DNA from: CAIYRG01 sp035632215
GTDB lineage: Bacteria > Pseudomonadota > Alphaproteobacteria > Micropepsales > Micropepsaceae
Direction of reading: 5' to 3'
NCBI GenBank assembly: GCA_035632215.1
Contig: DASQHF010000197.1
Coordinates: forward strand, 1-19,916
Length of the DNA stretch: 19,916 nt
Made by a program: the position numbers and the translations under genes. Positions within the stretch are counted from its first letter, which is position 1; every line of letters begins with the position of its first letter. This document shows, one piece after another, positions 13,933 through 19,916 of the stretch. The notes beneath the pieces are model-generated. The model saw only the letters and a list, made by a program, of their open reading frames with translations, did no database searches and had not been told where the DNA came from.

Positions 13933-15438
13933 CTAGCGCCCGCCGGGATAGTTCGGGCTCTCGCGCGTGACGAGAACGCCATGCACGTGGCTCTCGTTGA
14001 TCCCTGCGTTGGTGATGCGCACGAATTCCGCCTTCTTGTGGAAGTCGGCGATCGTCGGACAGCCGGTGTAGCCCATCGCGGCGCGCAAGCCGCCGATGAT
14101 CTGATGGACCACCGCTCCGGCCGGGCCCTTATAAGGCACTTGACCCTCGATCCCCTCCGGCACGAGTTTGAGCGTGTCCTTGACCTCGGCCTGGAAATAA
14201 CGATCGGCGGAGCCGCGCGCCATCGCGCCAAGGCTGCCCATTCCGCGGTAACCCTTGTACGAGCGGCCCTGGAACAGGAACACCTCGCCCGGGCTCTCGT
14301 CCGTGCCCGCGAGCAACTGTCCCACCATGGCGCAATCGGCGCCGGCCGCGATCGCTTTCGCAAGATCGCCCGAATATTTGATGCCGCCGTCGGCGATCAC
14401 CGGCACGTCGCTTTTTCTTGCTTCCTCGCTCGCATCCATGATCGCGGTGAGCTGCGGGACGCCGACGCCGGCCACGATCCGAGTGGTGCAAATCGAGCCC
14501 GGGCCTATGCCGACCTTGATGGCATCCGCGCCCGCGTCGATGAGAGCCCGGGCGCCTTCGGCTGTGGCGACATTGCCTGCGAGCACTTGGGCGTAATTCG
14601 ACTCGCGTTTGATGCGGGTCACCGTCTCGAGCACGCCCTTGGAGTGGCCATGCGCCGTATCGACGACGATGACGTCGCATTCCGCTTCGAGCAGCTTGAG
14701 CGCGCGCTTGAGGCCGTCATCGCCGACACTCGTCGCCGCCGCCACCCGCAAGCGCCCGCGCTCATCCTTGCAGGCGTTCGGATATTTCTGCGCCTTCTCG
14801 ATGTCCTTGACGGTGATCAGTCCGACGCAACGATAGCTCGCGTCGACGACAAGAAGCTTCTCGATCCGATGCTGATGCAGGAGACGTTTCGCCTCCTCCA
14901 TCGGGACGTTCTCGCGCACCGTGACCAAGCTCTCCTTGGTCATCAGCTCGGCCACCTTTTGCTTCGGATCCTTGGCGAAGCGGACATCGCGGTTGGTCAA
15001 GATTCCGACCAGCTTGCCCGGCTTGCCATTACCCTCCACCACCGGGATGCCGGAGATGTGGTGCCGCTCCATCAGCGCGAGCGCGTCGGCGAGGCTCGCT
15101 TGCGGTCCGATGGTCAAAGGATTCACCACCATGCCCGATTCGAACTTCTTGACCTTACGGACGTGATCGGCCTGCTCGTCGGGTTCGAGATTGCGGTGGA
15201 TGACTCCCATCCCGCCCGCCTGCGCCATCGCTATCGCAAGGGGCGCCTCGGTCACCGTGTCCATGGCGGCCGAGATCAGAGGGATGCCGAGCTCGATGCG
15301 CCGCGTCAGGCGTGTCCGCGTATCGACCTGGCCCGGCAGCACGTTGGAAGCAGCGGGGACCAGCAAAACGTCGTCGAACGTCAGCGCTTCGCGAATGGCC
15401 AAAAGGGAAACCCCTTTTCGAGGCGCAGGGGGTATCAT
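13933..15438 (-). CDS. guaB: IMP dehydrogenase
   Basis: It oxidises IMP to XMP with NAD+, the committed step to guanine nucleotides. From the ATG at 15436-15438 it has 501 residues. The barrel opens with REALTFDDVLLVPAAS; two CBS domains lie at about 95-215 and bind regulatory adenine or guanine nucleotides; the catalytic Cys317 is in GPGSICTTR; the flap motif is RGMGSLGAM (398-406) followed by RYFQ. The start is uncertain: a TTG 18 codons upstream overlaps rlmE, and a TTG twelve codons downstream would give the short N-terminus usual in relatives (MAIREALTF). GuaB is a known (p)ppGpp-sensitive enzyme in several bacteria, and its neighbour Ppx/GppA handles pppGpp. Confidence 0.97.
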   Translation of the reverse strand: MIPPAPRKGVSLLAIREALTFDDVLLVPAASNVLPGQVDTRTRLTRRIELGIPLISAAMDTVTEAPLAIAMAQAGGMGVIHRNLEPDEQADHVRKVKKFESGMVVNPLTIGPQASLADALALMERHHISGIPVVEGNGKPGKLVGILTNRDVRFAKDPKQKVAELMTKESLVTVRENVPMEEAKRLLHQHRIEKLLVVDASYRCVGLITVKDIEKAQKYPNACKDERGRLRVAAATSVGDDGLKRALKLLEAECDVIVVDTAHGHSKGVLETVTRIKRESNYAQVLAGNVATAEGARALIDAGADAIKVGIGPGSICTTRIVAGVGVPQLTAIMDASEEARKSDVPVIADGGIKYSGDLAKAIAAGADCAMVGQLLAGTDESPGEVFLFQGRSYKGYRGMGSLGAMARGSADRYFQAEVKDTLKLVPEGIEGQVPYKGPAGAVVHQIIGGLRAAMGYTGCPTIADFHKKAEFVRITNAGINESHVHGVLVTRESPNYPGGR

Positions 15439-15488
15439 CGCCAAGAGAACCGCGCAAGAGCCGCGGGTTTTCCGGCCCGCGTCCTTGG

Positions 15489-16181
15489 TCAAGGATTGGT
15501 TGCGGCCCCGCGAAAACCCAAGGCAACCAGATAAAGCTCCACCGATTCCGCGCGTGAGGCCGGCGGTTTCACGTGGCGGACATCGCGAAAAGATCGGCGC
15601 AAGCGTTTCAAGAGTTCCGGCGCTGCCCCACCCTGGAAAACCTTGCCCACGAACGTGCCACCCTCCTTGAGCACGTCCTCCGCGGTCTCGACCGCGGCTT
15701 CGAACAACGCGGTGGTGCGCAAGTGGTCGGTCGCCCGATGACCGGTCGTAGGCGCTGCCATGTCGGAGAGAACGACGTCGGCCTTGTCTCCCAAGACCGC
15801 GCGGATCGCGGCAGGCGCTTCGGCATCCGTGAGATCGAGCTTCAGGATTTGAACGCCCGCGACCGGCTCGATCTCGAGCACGTCGGCAGCGACGATCTTC
15901 CCCTTCCGGCCCACGCGTGCGGCCGCCACCTGGCTCCAGCCTCCCGGCGCCGCGCCGAGATCAAGGACGAGCGCGCCCGGCTTCAAGAAATGGAATTTGT
16001 CGTCGAGCTCGATCAGCTTGAATGCCGCGCGCGAGCGATAACCGCCGGCTTTGGCGGCCGACACATAGGGATCGTTCAGCTGCCGTTCCAGCCAACGGGA
16101 GGATGAGGCCTTGAGGCCCTTGGTCTTCACTTTCACGCGCAGCGCGCGAGCGGAGCTTATGGGCTTCTTCACACCCTTCAA
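15489..16181 (-). CDS. rlmE: 23S rRNA (uridine-2'-O)-methyltransferase RlmE (FtsJ/RrmJ)
   Basis: The protein has 230 residues and methylates the 2'-OH of U2552 in the A-loop of 23S rRNA, needed for late 50S assembly. It carries the K-D-K-E tetrad: Lys55 in YRSRAAFKLIELD, Asp140 in VVLSDMA, Lys180 in FVGKVFQG and Glu215 in ESVELYLVALG. SAM motif LVLDLGAAPGGWSQVAA is at 71-87. The likely start is a TTG whose bases form TTGA with the stop of ppx (4-bp overlap); a GTG three codons later is the alternative. The first 30 residues are a basic tail absent from E. coli RlmE but common in alphaproteobacteria. It is the second gene of the cluster, and guaB follows after about 50 bp. Confidence 0.96.
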   Translation of the reverse strand: MKGVKKPISSARALRVKVKTKGLKASSSRWLERQLNDPYVSAAKAGGYRSRAAFKLIELDDKFHFLKPGALVLDLGAAPGGWSQVAAARVGRKGKIVAADVLEIEPVAGVQILKLDLTDAEAPAAIRAVLGDKADVVLSDMAAPTTGHRATDHLRTTALFEAAVETAEDVLKEGGTFVGKVFQGGAAPELLKRLRRSFRDVRHVKPPASRAESVELYLVALGFRGAATNP

Positions 16182-17296
16182 GCACCGGGATGAGCAGCAA
16201 CGAAATCGGCGCGACGGCCACCGTTTCCAACCGGCCGCGTCGATTCGGATTCGCTGAGGAGCGCGATCAGAAGCCCTTCACGAAGGCCACGGTCCGCGAC
16301 GCGCAGCGTGCCGCAGGGCCAGTTCTCCATGATGGCGCTCAAGATCGCACAGCCCGGCAGGATGAGATCGGCGCGATCCATGCCGATGCACGGGATCGCA
16401 GCACGCCCTAAGAAGTCCTCGCGCACGATGCGATCGGAGATCGAGAGAATCTCGTCGCGTTTCAGCCATTGGCCGTCGATCCGGCTGCGCTCGTAACGGC
16501 GCAAGCCGAGTTTGATGCCCGCGAGCGTCGTCAGCGTGCCCGACGTGCCGAGGAGGTGAAATCGCTTCAGGTCGAAGATTTCCGGGCCAAGTTCGGACTT
16601 CATCGTCTTGAACAGGCCGGCGATCTCGCGGCGCATCTCCGGATAGGCCGTGGCCGCCAAATTCCTGCTGCCGTGACGTTCGGCGAGCTTGACGACGCCG
16701 ACGGGCGCCGAGCTCCAGGCGATGATCTCGTGCTTCAGGCCAAAGCCGTTTGCTGCCTCGCGCTTGACGAGGATCAGCTCGGTCGAGCCTCCGCCGATGT
16801 CGAAGATGAGCGCACCCTCGAAGTCGGCACCGATCAGCTGAAGACAGCCGGCGGCCGCCAGCCTTGCTTCTTCTTCGGGCGAGACGATGGTGAGCGAAAT
16901 GCCTGCTTCCTCTTCGGCCCGCTTCACCAGATCCTGGGCATTGGCGGCGCGCCGGCATGCTTCCGTTGCGATCGCCTTGATGTGGGTAACGCGGCGGCGT
17001 TTGATTCGCGAGGCGCAGACTTTAAGCGCAGCAATCGTGCGATCGAGCGCGGCTTCAGTGATCGTGCCGGTCTGCTCGAGGCTTTCGCCCAAACGGACAT
17101 TGGCCGTGTAGGAATCGATGACGCGGGGAAAAGCGAAGCTCGTGTTTTGGGTTCGGCGATCGGGCACCGCGATCAAGAGGCGGCAGGCATTCGTCCCTAC
17201 ATCGATAGCACCGAGCACCGGCGCTCCGTTCGACGACTCGCGCGCATGACCTCGCCGACGGCGTCGATAGGGATGACGTTTTGAGCCTGTCCGCAT
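16178..17296 (-). CDS. ppx: Ppx/GppA family exopolyphosphatase / pppGpp phosphohydrolase
   Basis: The protein has 372 residues in the ASKHA (actin-like ATPase) fold. The phosphate-binding motifs are GAIDVGTNACRLLIA (29-43) and FDIGGGSTEL (165-174); ATEACRRAANA (110-120) and the catalytic-glutamate segment SPEEEARLAAAG (139-150) are typical. It is shorter than E. coli Ppx and lacks the C-terminal HD domain, as in most alphaproteobacterial members. Such enzymes trim polyphosphate or convert pppGpp to ppGpp; which activity dominates cannot be read from sequence. The first 28 residues are Arg-rich and may be a wrong extension, though no better start is visible. It is the first gene of the cluster and overlaps rlmE by 4 bp. 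Confidence 0.93.
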   Translation of the reverse strand: MRTGSKRHPYRRRRRGHARESSNGAPVLGAIDVGTNACRLLIAVPDRRTQNTSFAFPRVIDSYTANVRLGESLEQTGTITEAALDRTIAALKVCASRIKRRRVTHIKAIATEACRRAANAQDLVKRAEEEAGISLTIVSPEEEARLAAAGCLQLIGADFEGALIFDIGGGSTELILVKREAANGFGLKHEIIAWSSAPVGVVKLAERHGSRNLAATAYPEMRREIAGLFKTMKSELGPEIFDLKRFHLLGTSGTLTTLAGIKLGLRRYERSRIDGQWLKRDEILSISDRIVREDFLGRAAIPCIGMDRADLILPGCAILSAIMENWPCGTLRVADRGLREGLLIALLSESESTRPVGNGGRRADFVAAHPGA

Positions 17297-17463
17297 CAGA
17301 TCGGCCAGAACCGCCTCCTCTATTCTTGCCTACGAGCTTGATCCGATGAGAGCCATCGCGCAACCCGCTTTATTTGTGTCCTCATCACGGAGCGTTAACA
17401 AATGCCAAGATTTCACGAGTCGTGTTAATATCGCAACGGAGCTTGCGCTTGAGGCGAGCGGAT

Positions 17464-18387
17464 ATGAATCGGAGCTTCTCGAAACTCTTGGGCGCGCTTG
17501 TCGCGAGCACATTGTTTCTCGCCATGGGAACGGCATCTGCCGCGCCCGCCACACCAACGGCTCCCGCGGCGCGTCCTCCTGTCCCAGCGCCTCCGGCAGG
17601 GCCGCCGATGGAAGTCGACGTGAATCTCATTCTCGATGTCGATGTCTCGGCCAGCATCGATCCTCAGGAAGCGGAATTGCAGCGTAGAGGAACCGTCGAA
17701 GCCTTCTTGAGCAAGGAGGTGATACAGGCGATCCAGGCCGGCTCCTTGGGCCGCATTGGGGTCGCGGTCGTGTACTTCTCGAGCCGCGCCTATGGTTACT
17801 TGAGCGTGCCCGTGAACTGGATGATCGTGAACGATCAGAAGTCGGCGTCCGACTTCGTCAAGACGCTCGTAGCGGCGCCGCGGCGGTCCGCCATTGGCAC
17901 GTCGATCGCGGATGCTTTCGAGCTCTCCCAGCGCCTGTTCGAGACGAGCCCCTATCACGCGTCGAAGGAGATCATCGACGTTTCGGGTGATGGCCCCAAC
18001 AACGCCGGCCGCCCCGTGCTCGACTCGCGCAGCGAGGTGCTCCAGAGAGGCGTCACCATCAACGGCCTTCCGATCATCAACGCCTCGACGATGCAGGACC
18101 TCGACAAATATTACGAAGGCTGCGTCGTCGGCGGCCCCGGTGCCTTCGTCATCACGGCCAAGGGCTTTGAGGATTTTGCCCGCGCCGTACGCCGCAAGCT
18201 CGTACTCGAGATTTCGGGGCTTACGCCCAAAGACACGCCGGAAACGCCGCGCATCGTCCGTGTGGCGGCCGCGGGCCAGAACGCGGCGCCCGCGCGCCCG
18301 AACTTCCGGCCGCTGCAGCCGAAGGTCAATCCGCCCTATCCTGGCGGCTGCGACTTCCCGCTCTTCGGCGGCTACGGATTCCGCTAA
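17464..18387 (+). CDS. Exported DUF1194 (vWA-like) protein
   Basis: The protein has 307 residues from the ATG at 17464; longer in-frame starts would bury the signal peptide. A signal sequence (KLLGALVASTLFLAMGTASA, cleavage near 27) is followed by a proline- and alanine-rich linker (28-49). The DUF1194 domain (50-250) resembles a von Willebrand A domain: metal-site motif DVSAS at 60-64, a Thr in AIGTSIADAF (143-152), and DVSGDGPNN at 172-180. The tail (270-307) is again Pro-rich and ends with aromatic and Gly residues. vWA domains bind partners through a bound Mg2+; the partner of DUF1194 proteins is unknown. It is divergent from ppx with 167 bp between, and its stop overlaps the stop of the convergent cyclodeaminase gene by 4 bp. 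Confidence 0.88.
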   Translation: MNRSFSKLLGALVASTLFLAMGTASAAPATPTAPAARPPVPAPPAGPPMEVDVNLILDVDVSASIDPQEAELQRRGTVEAFLSKEVIQAIQAGSLGRIGVAVVYFSSRAYGYLSVPVNWMIVNDQKSASDFVKTLVAAPRRSAIGTSIADAFELSQRLFETSPYHASKEIIDVSGDGPNNAGRPVLDSRSEVLQRGVTINGLPIINASTMQDLDKYYEGCVVGGPGAFVITAKGFEDFARAVRRKLVLEISGLTPKDTPETPRIVRVAAAGQNAAPARPNFRPLQPKVNPPYPGGCDFPLFGGYGFR

Positions 18388-19457
18388 GGATGAACGTCTT
18401 CGGTGAACCACTCGGTCGGAAGCTCGCGGCCTAGCTCTCGCTTGCGCGCCTCGCGGTAAACGACGGCACCCGCGGCCGCGAATTGGTAGCCCAAGCCGAC
18501 ATTGTTGACGAAGCAGGTCACTTCATCGCGCGAGGTACGCCCCTTGTGCTTGCCCGCGATCAGCTCGGCAAGCGCGGGGAGCGCGTCGAAATCGATGTCC
18601 TTTGCCACACCCCAGCCGCGATCGTTGTCGAGCTCGCGTACCACGACGCCCTTGGTCGTGAGCTGAAGCGGCGTCTTATCGTGGCTATGCAGGAACACGA
18701 GGTCGCAACGCTTCAACACATCGGATCCAAGCTCGGGCCGCTTGATCGAGCTCACATGCTGGCCCGGCTCGATTAAGCGCGCGGGTAAGATCGGATCGAT
18801 GGTGTTGGAGGCGCACATCACGATGTCGGCGCCCTTCACCGCTTCCTCGGGCGAATCGACCGGAACGACCCTCGTCTTCAGTTTCGCGCTCATCTCGGTG
18901 GCGAACGCTTCGCGGTTCGCTTTGGTCGGGCTGAAGCAGCGGATGGTCTCGATCGAGCGCACCGCCGTCACTGCCATCGCCTGCGCGCCCGCCTGCCAGC
19001 CCGAGCCGAGCATGCCGACGATGCGCGCATCCTGCCGCGCGAGATATTTGACTCCGAGGCCATTCGCCGCACCCACGCGCAAGCGCTGCATCACGCCGTC
19101 GGGCATGATCGCCAAAGGCTCGCCCGTCTCGCTCGAGAAGAGGAGCACCAGCCCGACATAGCGCTGGTTGGGCGCGGACGGCACTTTCACCCGGCGCGCA
19201 TTGCCTCCGATTTCCGGCCAGGTGATGATGTCCGAGTTGATCCGCACCGCGCCAACACCGAGCTTGGGGCAAATCCCATCCATGCTTTTCAAGCTGTACA
19301 GCGCGTCCTGGCGCGAGGTCGGCGCAAAGCTGTCCGAGCGCCGGCGCGATAGGCCCCGCCCCTCTGCGAGCTCCCGGTAAGCATCCTCGAGCGCATCGAG
19401 GCAAAGCGGCATCGAGAGCACGCTTTCAACATCGTCGTTGGAAAGAATGAGGGTCAT
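18384..19457 (-). CDS. Ornithine cyclodeaminase / mu-crystallin family enzyme
   Basis: The protein has 357 residues; ATG 19455-19457 follows GGAG. The family fold is clear: substrate domain with VRINSDIITWPE, then VKVPSAPNQRYVGLVLLFSSETGEPLAIMPDG (91-121), the R-V-GAANGLGVKYLAR helix (127-141), and the Rossmann dinucleotide motif GMLGSGWQAGAQA (148-160). The family includes ornithine cyclodeaminase, alanine dehydrogenase of archaeal type and several imine reductases. The usual RTAA of cyclodeaminases is RVGA here, and FCFSPTxxxxEAF-like and MCASNTIDPIL segments are kept. I infer an NAD(P)-linked amino acid or imine enzyme, not necessarily acting on ornithine. It has no metabolic neighbour to narrow this. 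Confidence 0.88.
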   Translation of the reverse strand: MTLILSNDDVESVLSMPLCLDALEDAYRELAEGRGLSRRRSDSFAPTSRQDALYSLKSMDGICPKLGVGAVRINSDIITWPEIGGNARRVKVPSAPNQRYVGLVLLFSSETGEPLAIMPDGVMQRLRVGAANGLGVKYLARQDARIVGMLGSGWQAGAQAMAVTAVRSIETIRCFSPTKANREAFATEMSAKLKTRVVPVDSPEEAVKGADIVMCASNTIDPILPARLIEPGQHVSSIKRPELGSDVLKRCDLVFLHSHDKTPLQLTTKGVVVRELDNDRGWGVAKDIDFDALPALAELIAGKHKGRTSRDEVTCFVNNVGLGYQFAAAGAVVYREARKRELGRELPTEWFTEDVHP

Positions 19458-19574
19458 CAAGCGGCTCCAATTTGGTGTTGCGCCTATGGTCTAAGCTTCC
19501 GCCCGTCCGTCAAGCCGTCGCGAGACCTCCATGAAAAGCCTTACGCTTTCGGCCTCGAGACGCTTCCCTCGGCC

Positions 19575-19602
19575 CTTGTCGTTCCGGCCGTGACGCTATA
19601 AG
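19575..19602 (+). promoter_or_regulatory. Candidate promoter of tRNA-Gln
   Basis: CTTGTC (19575-19580) and TATAAG (19597-19602) are 16 bp apart, close to the alphaproteobacterial CTTGAC/TATAAT pattern. The expected start lies about 10 bases upstream of the mature tRNA 5' end. Confidence 0.55.
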
Positions 19603-19619
19603 TCAAAGCCACATCCCGT

Positions 19620-19693
19620 TGGGGGATCGTCTAATGGTAGGACTGCAGACTCTGACTCTGCCTGTCTAGGTTCGAATCCTAGTCCCCCAGCCA
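19620..19693 (+). tRNA. tRNA-Gln, anticodon CTG
   Basis: The acceptor stem pairs TGGGGGA (19620-19626) with TCCCCCA (19683-19689), followed by discriminator G and an encoded CCA (19691-19693). The anticodon stem GCAGA/TCTGC (19645-19649, 19657-19661) encloses the loop CTCTGAC, anticodon CTG at 19652-19654, which reads CAG (Gln). The T-arm has GGTTCGAATCC. All arms fold, and there is no intron. Confidence 0.97.
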
Positions 19694-19696
19694 GCT

Positions 19697-19784
19697 AGCT
19701 TTCGTTAGCGGCGAAGCCGCTTACGAAAGCTGCTGTCCCCGCGAAAGCGGGGACCTAGCAAAAGGGCACTGTTACAACAGTGCC
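19697..19784. repeat. Three consecutive hairpins downstream of tRNA-Gln
   Basis: The first, 19697-19731, has 16-bp arms (AGCTTTCGTTAGCGGC with one mismatch) and a GAA loop. The second, 19735-19754, has perfect 8-bp arms GTCCCCGC/GCGGGGAC with a GAAA tetraloop; this form is like the dispersed extragenic palindromes of many alphaproteobacteria. The third, 19765-19784, has perfect 9-bp arms GGCACTGTT/AACAGTGCC and a 2-base spacer. None has a T-tract. The first may serve as the tRNA terminator. Confidence 0.8.
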
Positions 19785-19916
19785 GCGCCGCACATCCTTG
19801 CAGGCTCGGCCGAAAATCGTCACCCTAGTCGGCAACGTCAGGGCAGCCATGGAAAGATCATCCTCGCCCATGCCGAAACACGTCGTGAGGATCGAACGAT
19901 GACAAGAGGTCTGGTG
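19785..19916. other. Unassigned right edge
   Basis: I could not assign a gene to these 132 bases. On the plus strand an ATG at 19899 follows GAGG at 19887-19890 and could start a gene that runs off the end (MTRGLV visible). On the minus strand a frame stays open from the edge back to a stop near 19757 and could equally be the end of a gene entering from the right; its visible part matches no family I recognise. Confidence 0.4.

Noticed and set aside
13741..15534. 597-codon open frame on the plus strand, the longest in the window
   Set aside because: It is antisense to guaB and the start of the rsmB-like gene, both fully supported by motifs. The product is His/Arg/Asp-rich and resembles no protein family.
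16469..17284. 271-codon open frame antisense to ppx
   Set aside because: It is a composition artefact opposite a well-supported Ppx/GppA gene.
17425..18411. 328-codon open frame antisense to the DUF1194 gene
   Set aside because: The sense gene has a signal peptide and a recognisable domain; the antisense product is Arg-rich without motifs.

Overview
The window looks like chromosomal DNA of an alphaproteobacterium, most likely of the order Hyphomicrobiales (Rhizobiales). The evidence is the high GC content, the ppx-rlmE-guaB-rsmB-guaA gene order, the form of the replicative helicase and cyclopropane synthase, and a tRNA-Gln with an encoded CCA end. This placement is inferred from gene content; no search was run.

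Positions 1-4300 are an accessory-looking stretch of small, unrelated genes with generous spacers. In order they are: the tail of a DUF2182 membrane protein, an exported dienelactone-hydrolase-like enzyme, an exported small hypothetical protein, a divergent HxlR-regulator/EthD pair, and a GFA-type zinc-fold gene broken by a one-base frameshift. Four of the spacers each hold a copy of a 75-bp element. The copies align without gaps, all in the same orientation, and three have recognisable inverted ends. Two of them touch or supply the stop codon of the adjacent gene. This family is the most unusual signal in the window.

Positions 4300-8200 (minus strand) hold dnaB (replicative helicase), cfa (cyclopropane fatty acid synthase) and an exported Sel1-repeat protein. 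Positions 8280-9110 hold an overlapping ArsR-regulator/SRPBCC pair behind a clear sigma-70 promoter. Its -10 box lies inside a 20-bp inverted repeat, probably an autoregulatory operator. Positions 9170-10600 hold a divergent pair: a cytochrome b561-type membrane protein (minus) and a TetR regulator (plus). The 75-bp gap between them carries two 17-bp palindromes of the same sequence, 21 bp apart, which are strong candidates for tandem TetR operators.

Positions 10600-17300 (minus strand) are a compact six-gene cluster, read ppx > rlmE > guaB > rsmB-like > exported TPR protein > guaA. It joins GMP synthesis (GuaB, GuaA) to two rRNA methyltransferases and an exopolyphosphatase/pppGpp-hydrolase homologue. 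Spacers are 9-50 bp, and ppx overlaps rlmE by 4 bp.

Positions 17460-19460 hold an exported DUF1194 (vWA-like) protein and a convergent ornithine-cyclodeaminase/mu-crystallin family enzyme whose stop codons overlap by 4 bp. The right end carries tRNA-Gln(CUG) with a recognisable promoter, followed by three back-to-back hairpins and about 130 bp that I could not assign. I saw no CRISPR array, integrase or transposase gene.
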